A DNA stretch of 46,557 nucleotides from UBA6918 sp040754425 (GTDB taxonomy: Bacteria; Pseudomonadota; Gammaproteobacteria; Burkholderiales; Thiobacillaceae). The notes under the pieces were generated by a model, which had not been told where the DNA came from, searched no databases, and worked only from the letters and a program-made list of their open reading frames with translations. The DNA lies in assembly GCA_040754425.1 (NCBI GenBank), contig JBFMCR010000017.1:1-46557 (forward strand), written 5' to 3'. This document shows positions 9,794 through 17,972 of this stretch, one piece after another; position 1 is the first letter of the stretch; each line of letters opens with the position of its first letter. The translations under genes were made by a program, and so were the position numbers.

Positions 9794-10371
9794 CAGCCGG
9801 CGAAGCTCACCAGCATGCCCATGCCGGCCAGCGAAATGGCCGCGCCCGCCAGTCCCAGGTAGAGCTGGCGAACTTTCATGCCGGCGAAAACGCCTGCCGC
9901 ATGCAGCAGCGCGGTGGCGGCCAGCATGCCGAGCGCAAAGCCCCAGGGCGAAGCGGCGAGCGGCATTTCCTGTCCGTGCGCCATGCCGTGGAACAGCGCG
10001 AAGACGGCGGTCAACACGGCGGCGAGCGGCAGCAGCATGCGGCGGCGCAGGGCGACGAGTCCGCCCAGGGCCAGCACCGACAGCGCGATGCCGGCTTCCA
10101 TGCCGGTGAAGGCCAGGCCGTTCACGCCCAGCAAGGCGCCGATGGACATGAAACCCACGAAGCTCGTCGGCAGCACCCACAGCGCGCGCCCGCCCTGCTG
10201 CGCGGCCCACAGGCCAACCGCCACCATGGCGAGCAGGTGATCGAGGCCGCTGAAGGGGTGCAGCATGCCGGCAATCAGCCCGGCGTCATGGGTGTGCACC
10301 CCCTGGCCGTGCGCCCAGGCGGCGGGTGCGGCGACTGCAATCGTCAACAGTGCGAGTTTTTTGATATCCAT
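9793..10371 (-). CDS. hupE: HupE/UreJ-type nickel permease
   Basis: 192 residues. A signal-like start (MDIKKLALLTIAVAAPAAWA) is followed by HGQGVHTHDAGLIAGMLHPF and SGLDHLLAMVAVGLWAAQQG, the HupE signature with its His/Asp metal-binding residues, then about six membrane helices and FHGMAHGQEM. HupE proteins take up nickel for hydrogenase or urease. The gene follows the large subunit of the Isp hydrogenase and is ATGA-coupled to the first ATPase gene. A second hupE lies at 37518-38090. Confidence 0.93.
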   Translation of the reverse strand: MDIKKLALLTIAVAAPAAWAHGQGVHTHDAGLIAGMLHPFSGLDHLLAMVAVGLWAAQQGGRALWVLPTSFVGFMSIGALLGVNGLAFTGMEAGIALSVLALGGLVALRRRMLLPLAAVLTAVFALFHGMAHGQEMPLAASPWGFALGMLAATALLHAAGVFAGMKVRQLYLGLAGAAISLAGMGMLVSFAG

Positions 10372-10399
10372 ATTCTTCCCTTCTCAATAATTCATATTT

Positions 10400-10459
10400 A
10401 CCGCGGAGTACGCGGAGGAAAGCAAAAAATCACTCTGCGTCCTCTGCGAACTCTGCGGT
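10400..10459. repeat. Inverted ACCGCGGAGT-type repeat between hynL and hupE
   Basis: Left arm ACCGCGGAGTACGCGGAGG (from 10400) faces CCTCTGCGAACTCTGCGGT (to 10459) with a short A-rich loop. The arms are partly diverged. The same repeat type occurs at 25092-25222 before hypE. Confidence 0.75.
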
Positions 10460-10470
10460 CAAACACTCTG

Positions 10471-12246
10471 TTAGCGTACTTTCACTTTCACCAGCTCCTC
10501 GCCGTCCGGGTCGGTCACGTGCACCGCGCAGGCGATGCAGGGATCGAAGCTGTGGATGGTGCGCAGGATTTCGATGGGCTGCTTCGGATCTGCGAGCACG
10601 TGGTTGTGCGCGAGCGCCGCCTCGTACGCGCCCGGCTGCCCCGAGGCGTCGCGCGGGCCGGCGTTCCAGGTCGAGGGTACCACCGCCTGGTAATTGGCGA
10701 TTTTTTCGTTCTCGATGACGAGGTAGTGCGCGAGACAGCCGCGCGGCGCTTCCATGAAGCCGGCGCCCTTGGCGACTTTCGGCCAGGTCGATGGCTCCCA
10801 CAGCTTCTCGTTGAAGGTGCGGGTGTCGCCGGCCTTGATGTTGGCCATGAGCTGGTCGAACCAGCCCTGCATGGCGTCGGCGATGATCTTGGATTCCAGC
10901 GTGCGCGCCGCCGTGCGGCCCAGGGTGGAGAACAGAGCCTCCACCGGCACGTCGAGCTGTTTCAGCGTGAGCCCCACCAGTTCCCTGGTCTGCTCGTGGC
11001 CTTTCGCGTACAGCATGAGCACGCGCGCGAGCGGACCGACTTCCATGGCATGACCCTTCCAGCGCGGCGACTTGAGCCAGGAGTACTTCTGGTCGACGTC
11101 CAGATGCTCGTAGGGCGGCTTGGGCCCGGTGTAATTGAGCTCGGTCTCGCCCTTGTAGGGATGCAGGCCGGCCTCATCGCCCACGCTGTACTTGTACCAG
11201 GAGTGCGAGACGAATTCCTGGATCTCGCCGTCGGCGTGCATGTCCACGGGATGGATGGTGGAAAGGTCGCGGTTGAGGATGGCGCCGCGCGGAATGAACA
11301 GCGAATCGGTGTCCCACATGGTCTTTTCGGGGAAGTCGCCGTAGGTGAGGAAGTTGCCCAGGCCCTCGCCCATGCCGCCCCACTCCTTGTAGAAGCCGGC
11401 AATCGCCAGGGTGTCGGGGACGTAGACCTGGTCGACGAACTGGCGCATCTGGGTGATGACGTTTTGCACCGTCTGCAGGCCGACGAGGTTGAGTGCCGTG
11501 CCGGCCTGGTGGCCGCCGCGGCCGTGGCCGGAACCCTGCTCGCTGATGGCGCAGGGCACGCCACCCACCAGGAACATGGGGTGCGGGTTCTTGCCGCCGA
11601 AAATGGCATGCAGCTTGACCACCTCGCGCTGCCAGGCGAGCGCTTCGAGGTAATGCGCCACCGCCATCAGATTGGCCTCGGGCGGCAGCTTGTAGGCCGG
11701 GTGGCCCCAGTAGGCGTTGTTGAAGATGCCGAGCTGTCCGCCTTCGACGAAGTTCCTGATCTTCTTCTGCACGTCGGCGAAATAGCCGGGCGAGGACTTG
11801 GACCAGCCGCTGATGCTCTGCGCCAGTTCCGAAGTGGCCTTGGGGTCGGCCTTGAGCGCGCTCACCACGTCCACCCAGTCGAGCGCGTGCAGGTGGTAGA
11901 AATGCATGACGTGGTCGTGCACGAACTGCGCGGCGATCATCAGGTTGCGGATCAGTTCGGCGTTTTTCGGGATCTCGTACTTCAAGGCATCCTCGACCGC
12001 GCGCACGCTGGCGATGCCGTGCACCAGGGTGCAGACGCCGCAGATCCTTTGCGCGAAGGCCCAGGCATCGCGCGGGTCGCGGCCGCGCAGGATGATTTCG
12101 ATGCCGCGCACCATGGTGCCGGCGGACCAGGCCTGGGTGATCCTGCCGCCGGAGTCGGTTTCCGCCTCGATGCGCAAATGGCCTTCGATGCGGGTGATGG
12201 GGTCGACGACGACCCGGTTTGCTTTGGCGTCCTGCATGGCAGTCAT
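10471..12246 (-). CDS. hynL: Isp-type (group 1e) NiFe hydrogenase large subunit
   Basis: 591 residues. The NiFe site ligands are visible as RICGVC (C69, C72) and DPCIACAVH (C570, C573, H576). After the His a 15-residue tail VTDPDGEELVKVKVR is expected to be cut off by the maturation protease once nickel is in place. The enzyme splits or makes hydrogen in the periplasm with the small subunit HynS. Assignment to the Isp type rests on the neighbours isp1 and isp2 between the small and large genes, the HynS-Isp1-Isp2-HynL order known from Thiocapsa and Allochromatium. A GGAGAG ribosome-binding site precedes the ATG. Confidence 0.96.
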   Translation of the reverse strand: MTAMQDAKANRVVVDPITRIEGHLRIEAETDSGGRITQAWSAGTMVRGIEIILRGRDPRDAWAFAQRICGVCTLVHGIASVRAVEDALKYEIPKNAELIRNLMIAAQFVHDHVMHFYHLHALDWVDVVSALKADPKATSELAQSISGWSKSSPGYFADVQKKIRNFVEGGQLGIFNNAYWGHPAYKLPPEANLMAVAHYLEALAWQREVVKLHAIFGGKNPHPMFLVGGVPCAISEQGSGHGRGGHQAGTALNLVGLQTVQNVITQMRQFVDQVYVPDTLAIAGFYKEWGGMGEGLGNFLTYGDFPEKTMWDTDSLFIPRGAILNRDLSTIHPVDMHADGEIQEFVSHSWYKYSVGDEAGLHPYKGETELNYTGPKPPYEHLDVDQKYSWLKSPRWKGHAMEVGPLARVLMLYAKGHEQTRELVGLTLKQLDVPVEALFSTLGRTAARTLESKIIADAMQGWFDQLMANIKAGDTRTFNEKLWEPSTWPKVAKGAGFMEAPRGCLAHYLVIENEKIANYQAVVPSTWNAGPRDASGQPGAYEAALAHNHVLADPKQPIEILRTIHSFDPCIACAVHVTDPDGEELVKVKVR

Positions 12247-12290
12247 GAAATTTCTCTCCGTGAATTATTCAAACCAGGCTGAAAATCGAA

Positions 12291-12358
12291 CAAGGAGGAC
12301 GAGAGGACAGGAGGAAAGACTCGCCTTTCATTTTTCCCATGTCCTCCCGTCCTCTTTG
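12291..12358. repeat. Inverted AGGAGGAC-type repeat between isp2 and hynL
   Basis: Left arm CAAGGAGGACGAGAGGACAG at 12291-12310 faces GTCCTCCCGTCCTCTTTG at 12341-12358. The loop contains TTCATTTTTCCC. It has the same architecture as the other intergenic elements (short direct repeat within each arm, arms inverted) but a different sequence. Confidence 0.65.
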
Positions 12359-12378
12359 TAAAAGCGCTTTCTTCATGC

Positions 12379-13641
12379 TCAGTCTTCCATGTGTTCGGCC
12401 AGCAGTTCGGTCAGGCCCAATAGTTGCGTGTCCATCTCGTAGTGGTCGATGGCCTCTTCCAGGGTGATGCGGCAATTGGCGCAGAAGGTCACCATGGTGT
12501 TCACCCCGGTTTCCTCCAGTTGCGATTTCTTGCGCTTGAAGGCGGTAAAGCGCAGCGCCTCGGCCGCCGGCTCGTGGATGGCGGAGGTGCCGCCGCCCCC
12601 GCCGCAGCACCAGTTCATCTTGCCGTGGTCGGTCATGGGGCGGAACTCGACCACCACTTCCCTGACCAGGGCCTCGGGCGCGTTCAAGACGCCGCCGCGG
12701 CGCACGATCTGGCAGGGGTCGTGCAAGGTCACGGGGGTCTTCAGCTTGTCCTTCATTTTCAGCACGCCCTTGGCGCGCAGCTCGTCGAGCATTTCCAGCA
12801 CGTGCACCACCTCGAACTTGAAGGGGCGGCCCATGAGGTTGGGGCCTTCCCAGCGGATGGCCATGTAGGCGTGGCCGCACTCGGGCGACAGCACCTTCTT
12901 CACGCCCAGCTTTTCCGCGGCGTTGACGATGCGCGAGACGATCTCGCGCGCGAGGTCGCTGTTGCCGATCTGGATGCCGGCGTTGGTAGCCTCGTAGGCT
13001 TCCGAAGAAAGGGTCCAGGTGATGCCGGCCTTGTTGAAGATCCGGGCCAGCGCGCCCAGATACTCGGGATAGTTGACGACTTCCATCGAGGACAGCAGCA
13101 CCATGTATTCGGCACCGGCCTGGTCGACCGGTATCTTCAAACCGCTGTCGGCTTCCTGATGCTTGATGACGTTCTGCACAGCCGGCCATTTCAGGCCCAT
13201 GGGGCCGCCCTGGTCGACCGTGCGCTTGGTGGCCATGATGATGCCCTCGGGCGCGTGGCCCGACACCGCCATGCCCTCGCGCAGCTTGCGGATCATGTAG
13301 GTGAGGTCGTTGCCGACGGGACACACCATGCTGCAGCGGCCGCACAGGGTGCAGCTGTCGTAGACCAGCTCGCTCCAGGCCTCCAGTTCGTCGTCGCTGA
13401 CGGGCTTGGCCAGCCCGGCCATTTTCGCCAGGCGTCCTAGCAGGGTGTATTCCTGCCGGTACACGCGCTTTAACGGTTCCAGCTTGTGGATGGGGGTGTA
13501 CTTTGGGTCGCCGGTCTCGGTGTAGAACAGGCAGGCCTCGGCGCACAGGCCGCAGTGCACGCAGCTGGAAAAGAAGCTGGCGACCGGCGCGTCGATCACT
13601 TCCTTCAGCGCGTTGATGCCTTTTTGCAGGGATGCGGTCAT
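12379..13641 (-). CDS. isp2: Isp2: HdrD-like iron-sulfur electron transfer protein
   Basis: 420 residues. Two 4Fe-4S motifs lie near the N-terminus (SCVHCGLCAEACLFYTETGD and SCTLCGRCSMVCPVGNDLTY), followed by two CCG-type cysteine-rich domains (SPECGHAYMAIRWEG region; CCGGGGGTSAIHEPAAEALR with FCANC). This is the layout of heterodisulfide reductase subunit D and DsrK. In Isp hydrogenases it is thought to carry electrons between the hydrogenase and a thiol/disulfide or quinone partner on the cytoplasmic side. The gene sits between isp1 (25 bases upstream) and hynL. Confidence 0.92.
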   Translation of the reverse strand: MTASLQKGINALKEVIDAPVASFFSSCVHCGLCAEACLFYTETGDPKYTPIHKLEPLKRVYRQEYTLLGRLAKMAGLAKPVSDDELEAWSELVYDSCTLCGRCSMVCPVGNDLTYMIRKLREGMAVSGHAPEGIIMATKRTVDQGGPMGLKWPAVQNVIKHQEADSGLKIPVDQAGAEYMVLLSSMEVVNYPEYLGALARIFNKAGITWTLSSEAYEATNAGIQIGNSDLAREIVSRIVNAAEKLGVKKVLSPECGHAYMAIRWEGPNLMGRPFKFEVVHVLEMLDELRAKGVLKMKDKLKTPVTLHDPCQIVRRGGVLNAPEALVREVVVEFRPMTDHGKMNWCCGGGGGTSAIHEPAAEALRFTAFKRKKSQLEETGVNTMVTFCANCRITLEEAIDHYEMDTQLLGLTELLAEHMED

Positions 13642-13665
13642 TTCGAATCTCCTTTTGGCTGCCTG

Positions 13666-14325
13666 TTACACAGGCACGCCGCGCTTGCCGTTGATGTCGC
13701 CGTTGTACCAGCGCGAGGCGAACAGCGTGAACACGTGGATCAGCTTGGTGAACGGCAGCGCGATGAGCAGCAGTTCGACGCTGAGGATGTGGATCGCCAG
13801 CATGGCCGTGTACGGCAGCAGCAGGTGCTTGGCCGCGAGAAAGCCGGTGAGCAGCGGCAGGAAGGTCAGCGCCCAGGCGAGGTAATCGCCGAAGGTCGAC
13901 AGAAAGCGCTTGACCGGGTTGTTGATGCGGTCGAACAGCACCAGCAGCATGGTCGCCAGCGTCACCACCGTCACCGCGTCGATCACCTGCGAGGGCAGCC
14001 CCGGCCAGTACAGCCCAGTCAGGCTTTGTATCAGCTTGATGTGCTGCGCGAACAGGAACACCACGATGAAAAGGCCGATATGGAAGATGTAGCCGCCGAT
14101 GTAGCTGATCGGCGAGCGCTTCAACATGCCCGGCGGCGACAGCGAACGCCGGAGGATGGTGTGCCAGCCCGTGGCGCCCTCGGCCTTGCGCGGCGGCGCG
14201 AGGTCGGGCTTGCGGCCCAGCGTGTAAATCTCGACCAGTCGCCACAGCATGCCCAGGAGGAACAGGCCGATGGCGAGGTTGAGGCCGGTGCCGCGCGCCC
14301 AGGTCAGGAGTTCCAACTCGTTCAT
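13666..14325 (-). CDS. isp1: Isp1: NarI/DsrM-like membrane cytochrome b
   Basis: 219 residues with about five membrane helices. Histidines suitable for b-heme binding sit in YIFHIGLFIVVFLFAQHIKL and in AIHILSVELLLIALPFTKLI. The family (NarI, DsrM, HdrE) exchanges electrons with quinones. The start lies 2 bases from the stop of hynS. Together with Isp2 it would link periplasmic hydrogen oxidation to the membrane and cytoplasm. Confidence 0.9.
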   Translation of the reverse strand: MNELELLTWARGTGLNLAIGLFLLGMLWRLVEIYTLGRKPDLAPPRKAEGATGWHTILRRSLSPPGMLKRSPISYIGGYIFHIGLFIVVFLFAQHIKLIQSLTGLYWPGLPSQVIDAVTVVTLATMLLVLFDRINNPVKRFLSTFGDYLAWALTFLPLLTGFLAAKHLLLPYTAMLAIHILSVELLLIALPFTKLIHVFTLFASRWYNGDINGKRGVPV

Positions 14326-14326
14326 C

Positions 14327-15412
14327 TCATTTCTCCAGGTCCGTGAGCTGAGTCTTCTCGTGCGCAGCCATGGCGGCGTTCTTGGACGCGCGGTTGGCGA
14401 CCGATACCGCCGCGCCCGCCGCCACGCCGACGGCCGCAGCCGCGCCCACGTACTTGAGAGGATTGGCCGGCGTGGACAGCGCCTTGTAGAAACCGCCGGC
14501 GTCCCAGAAGTCCGGCTCCGAGCAGCCGATGCAGCCGTGTCCGGACTCGATGGGGAAGGAAGTCGAATCGTTCCACTTGGTGGTGGCGCAGGCGTTGTAG
14601 GTCACCGGCCCCTTGCAGCCCAGTTCGAACAGGCACCAGCCCTTGCGCGCGCCCTCGTCGTCGAAGGTTTTGGCGAACTTGCCCTGGTCGTAGAACGGGC
14701 GGCGATAGCAGCGGTCGTGGATGGTCTCGCCGTAAAAGGCCTTGGGACGGCCCAGTTTGTCGAGCTCCGGCAGGGTGCCGAAGGTGAGGTAGTGCGCCAG
14801 CACGCCGGTAATCACCACGGGGATGGGCGGACAGCCGGAAATGTTGACGATGGGCTTGTCCTTGATGATGTCGGACACCGCCACCGCGCCGGTGGGGTTG
14901 GGATTGGCCTTGGGGATGCCGCCGAAGGCCGCGCACGAACCCAGCGCGACGATGGCGGCCGCGCCCTGGGCGGCTTCCTTCAAAAGATCGAGGTTGCTGC
15001 GCCCGGCGATGCAGGAATAGGCGCCGTTCAGCCCGGTCGCCACCGAGCCGTCGACGATCAGCACGTACTTGCCGTAGTTGTCCTTCATCGCGTTGTGCAG
15101 CGCTTCCTCGGCCTGGTGGCCGGCGGCGGCCATCAGCGTCTCCTGGTAGTCCAGCGAGATCATGTCGAAGATCATGCCCTCGACGCTGGGGGTGTGCGAA
15201 CGGGTGAGCGACTCGGTGCAGCCGGTGCATTCCTGGAACGGCAGCCAGATCACCGACGGGCGTTTTGCCTTGCCCAGGGCTTCGGCCATGGCTGCGGCGG
15301 CCGTGGGCGGCAGCGCCATCAGCGAGGCGAGCGAGGCGCAGTACTTGAGAAAAGTGCGGCGGGACAGGCCCTCCCGCTCCATGTGGTCCAACAAGGTTTC
15401 TTCCTTGTTCAT
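14327..15412 (-). CDS. hynS: Isp-type NiFe hydrogenase small subunit, four-cysteine proximal cluster
   Basis: 361 residues with a twin-arginine signal SRRTFLKY at 17-24. The proximal cluster ligands are C62 and C65 (ECTGCTES), C160 (GSCAAFGG) and C194 (SGCPP). Positions 64 and 165 are glycine, so this is the ordinary four-cysteine cluster and not the oxygen-tolerant six-cysteine one. Medial and distal cluster motifs (CYRRPFYDQGKF; GHGCIGCSEPDFW) are present. A hydrophobic Ala/Val stretch near the C-terminus (YVGAAAAVGVAAGAAVSVA) is a membrane anchor. Start overlaps the preceding stop by ATGA. Confidence 0.95.
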   Translation of the reverse strand: MNKEETLLDHMEREGLSRRTFLKYCASLASLMALPPTAAAAMAEALGKAKRPSVIWLPFQECTGCTESLTRSHTPSVEGMIFDMISLDYQETLMAAAGHQAEEALHNAMKDNYGKYVLIVDGSVATGLNGAYSCIAGRSNLDLLKEAAQGAAAIVALGSCAAFGGIPKANPNPTGAVAVSDIIKDKPIVNISGCPPIPVVITGVLAHYLTFGTLPELDKLGRPKAFYGETIHDRCYRRPFYDQGKFAKTFDDEGARKGWCLFELGCKGPVTYNACATTKWNDSTSFPIESGHGCIGCSEPDFWDAGGFYKALSTPANPLKYVGAAAAVGVAAGAAVSVANRASKNAAMAAHEKTQLTDLEK

Positions 15413-15843
15413 CGCTCGTTCCCCTCCTGGGTAATCTGTTTCAGATCGGATTGCAGTCTTTCATGGGCATTTTCGATGTCCGCCCCGGCCGGCTTCACGA
15501 TAGCGGGCACATGCGACACTTCGATGAATTCCGCCACCACGCGCCCTTCGGTATCGCGGTGCGTCACTTTCCACACGCCGGCATAGGCGGTTTCATAGAT
15601 GTCCGAGCGCCCGCCGGCCTCGAGGGCGATTTCCACCTCGCCGCGGCCGAGCCTTTCGTCCAGCCAGTCGCGGTCTGCGGGCGACAGCGGCAGGCTGCGC
15701 AAATCGATGCTGCCCTCCTCGCCCGTTTCCAGCAGCCGGCCCAGCAGGTCGGAGACTTCGCTCAATACGGCTTCGGCCTGCCCGGTAAGCATCAGGTCGG
15801 GCGACAACACATGAATAGGTATTTCGTTAATGGGGGAGCGCAT
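15409..15843 (-). CDS. HupH/HyaF C-terminal-domain hydrogenase accessory protein
   Basis: 144 residues, matching only one of the two homologous halves of HupH/HyaF (about 290 residues; a full-length copy is at 36641-37513). Recognisable segments are LPLSPADRDWLDERLGRGEV and TAYAGVWKVTHRD. HupH-type proteins help assemble the small-subunit iron-sulfur clusters. It overlaps hynD by 17 bases and hynS by ATGA, so it belongs to the Isp operon. The single-domain size looks natural and not truncated, since the N-terminus is ordinary. Confidence 0.8.
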   Translation of the reverse strand: MRSPINEIPIHVLSPDLMLTGQAEAVLSEVSDLLGRLLETGEEGSIDLRSLPLSPADRDWLDERLGRGEVEIALEAGGRSDIYETAYAGVWKVTHRDTEGRVVAEFIEVSHVPAIVKPAGADIENAHERLQSDLKQITQEGNER

Positions 15844-16315
15844 GCCATTCCCTTACCAGGGCTTCGATCCGGCGGCAGGCTTCGGGAATGGCGGACTGCA
15901 CCGGCGCGGTGGGCGCATCGCCCCAGCCGAGTTCTTCGGGCTGGATGGCAACCAGGGCGCGCTTTTCCGGCCAGCGCCCGGTCAACTGGGCGATGGCCAT
16001 GAGGTCGGTGAGGCCGACTTCGTGCACACTGGATTTTTTTTGTCCTTTGAGGAAATCGTCCATGTCCTCGCCCTGGAACAGGTGCAGGGTGCCGGGCGGC
16101 GACTTGAGCTGGGCGGCGTCGACCACGATGAGCGCGTCCGCTTCTTCGATGGCGACTGCGAGCGTGAAAGACAGTGTGCCGCCGTCGACGAGATCGACGA
16201 CCCCCTCCTGCGGCAACGACGTCTTTGCCAGTGCGTCCAGGACGTGGATGCCCACCCCCTCGTCGCTCAGCAAAGTGTTGCCCACCCCCAATATGATCGT
16301 TTTCATTCTCATCAA
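15827..16315 (-). CDS. hynD: Hydrogenase maturation endopeptidase for HynL
   Basis: 162 residues. GVGNTLLSDEGVGIHVLDAL carries the first nickel-sensing acid, VDGGTLSF the second region, and VHEVGLTDLM the His of the HyaD/HybD/HupD peptidase family. The protease checks for nickel in the large subunit and removes its C-terminal tail (here probably HynL's). It heads the Isp hydrogenase genes and lies 46 bases after the dikinase-like gene, with no sigma-54 or obvious sigma-70 promoter in that gap. Confidence 0.93.
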   Translation of the reverse strand: MMRMKTIILGVGNTLLSDEGVGIHVLDALAKTSLPQEGVVDLVDGGTLSFTLAVAIEEADALIVVDAAQLKSPPGTLHLFQGEDMDDFLKGQKKSSVHEVGLTDLMAIAQLTGRWPEKRALVAIQPEELGWGDAPTAPVQSAIPEACRRIEALVREWHALPH

Positions 16316-16361
16316 TCTAGCGGGCCGTTAGAAAATTACAACCAAGCAAAATACTCGGTCT

Positions 16362-17972
16362 TCACTGCCTGGCCTCGATCTGGGCGCGCCACGCCTTCAC
16401 CCGGTCGATCAATGCCTGGGGGCGTTCGACCACGATCTGGGGCCTGTCCGCATAGATCAGCCCGGAGTCGCCGTCCAGGCACAGCATCATGCCCTCGCTG
16501 AGAATGTTTTCGCCCAGGCTGGCGCGGCCTGCTTCCTCGTCGATGTGCAGTTCCGTACAGCCGACCAGGCACACCTTGCCCATCTGTCTTGCCACGACGG
16601 CCGCATGCGAAGTGCGTCCGCCGCTGGCGGTGAGAATGCCGTTGACCACGGCCAGCCCGGCAATGTCGTCGGTGGCCACGTCATTGCGCACCAGGATGGC
16701 GGGCGTGCCGCGGCTGGCGAATTCCTGCGCCGACTTCACCGTAAACGCCACCGGCCCTTGCGCCACGCCGGTGCCTGCGGCTGTGGCCCGGCCCAGCGGC
16801 GGCTGGTCGGACTTGACGCGCCTAATCTCGATGCCGTCCACATCGACCGATGCCAGCCGAAGCAGCGCCTCCTGCGGCGTGATGAGCCCCTCCTCGACCT
16901 GGTCCACCGCGATGCGCAGCGCGGCCAGCGCAGTGCGCTTGGCCGTGCGTGTCTGCAGCATGAAAAGCTCGCCGTTTTCCACGGTGAACTCGAATTCCTG
17001 CGCATCCTTGAAATTTTTCTCCAGCTCCCCTCCCACCGCCGACAGCTTTTGCACCAGCCAATAGGGAATTTCCTCATCGCTGCTGACGCGGCGACGGCCG
17101 GAAACGATGTCCTCGCCCTGTGCCTGCGGCAGCCAGTCCAGATACAAGCGCTTTTCGCCGCTGGAAGGGTCGCGGGTGAACCCGACGCCGGCACCGGAAC
17201 TGCCGCCGGCATTGCCGAATACCATGCGCTGCACCGTGACGGCCGTGCCCATGTCGTCGGCCAGGCCGTTCAGACGGCGGTACTCCCGGGCCTTGGCGGA
17301 GTTCCAGGAAGCAAACACCGCCTCTGTCGCCGCCATCAGCTGCTCGTAAGGATCCTGAGGAAAATCATGACCGGCATGCTCACGATACAGCGCCCGGTAG
17401 GTCTGGGTCAGGTTGCGCAATGCGCGGAAATCGAGATGCCGGGCAAGCTCCACGCCGTTCTCGCGCAAGGCCTGTTCCAGCGCGAGATCGAAAGGCGCGG
17501 CCGGCGCATGCGCCACGATCTCGGCAAACGCCTGGATCAGGCGACGATAGGAGTCCCACGCCAGCCTGTGGTCGCCGGCCAGACGCAAAAGGCCGGCCAG
17601 CGAATTTTCATTGAGGCCGACATTGAGCACGGTTTCCATCATACCCGGCATGGACACCGGCGCGCCCGAGCGCACCGACACCAGCAGCGGTCGGCGTGCG
17701 CTGCCAAAACCCAGGCCGCTGGCGCGCTCCAACTCGCGGACGCCGGCTTGCAAAGCGTTCCCCAACTGCGCCTTGGTGCCCTTGCCCTCCTGCATCGCCC
17801 GGCACCATTCGGTCGGCAGGACGAAACCCTGGGGTACCGGCAGCCCCATGGCCGCCATGCGCATGAGGTTATAGGCCTTGAAGCCGACCTGGGCGGCCTC
17901 CGGCACGCCGTCACGTCCCGAGAGGTCGAACACCGGCAGCAACTGTCTGGGTTTCGCGCGCACGCTAGTCAT
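16362..17972 (-). CDS. Pyruvate phosphate dikinase-like protein lacking the PEP/pyruvate domain
   Basis: 536 residues colinear with the first two-thirds of pyruvate phosphate dikinase. The ATP-grasp part includes LLVSVRSGAPVSMPGMMETV, GFTRDPSSGEKRLYLDWLPQ and GELFMLQTRTAKRTALAALR. The swivelling domain carries the phosphohistidine in GGRTSHAAVVARQMG, His456, almost the same number as His455 of the Clostridium enzyme. The protein stops about 80 residues later, whereas the full enzyme continues for some 350 residues with the PEP/pyruvate barrel. It can plausibly form phosphohistidine from ATP but has no obvious acceptor site. It overlaps the upstream gene by 8 bases and leads into the hydrogenase operon. 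The end looks natural. Confidence 0.85.
   Translation of the reverse strand: MTSVRAKPRQLLPVFDLSGRDGVPEAAQVGFKAYNLMRMAAMGLPVPQGFVLPTEWCRAMQEGKGTKAQLGNALQAGVRELERASGLGFGSARRPLLVSVRSGAPVSMPGMMETVLNVGLNENSLAGLLRLAGDHRLAWDSYRRLIQAFAEIVAHAPAAPFDLALEQALRENGVELARHLDFRALRNLTQTYRALYREHAGHDFPQDPYEQLMAATEAVFASWNSAKAREYRRLNGLADDMGTAVTVQRMVFGNAGGSSGAGVGFTRDPSSGEKRLYLDWLPQAQGEDIVSGRRRVSSDEEIPYWLVQKLSAVGGELEKNFKDAQEFEFTVENGELFMLQTRTAKRTALAALRIAVDQVEEGLITPQEALLRLASVDVDGIEIRRVKSDQPPLGRATAAGTGVAQGPVAFTVKSAQEFASRGTPAILVRNDVATDDIAGLAVVNGILTASGGRTSHAAVVARQMGKVCLVGCTELHIDEEAGRASLGENILSEGMMLCLDGDSGLIYADRPQIVVERPQALIDRVKAWRAQIEARQ

Noticed and set aside
9901..12282. 793-codon open frame on the plus strand
   Set aside because: Antisense to hynL and hupE, whose protein motifs are clear. 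Long antisense frames are expected in GC-rich coding DNA; the peptide is rich in His, Arg, Gly and Gln and shows no domain.
16316..16361. Possible sigma-54 or sigma-70 promoter for the Isp hydrogenase
   Set aside because: No TGGC-N-TTGC spacing and no convincing -35/-10 pair was found in the 46 bases.
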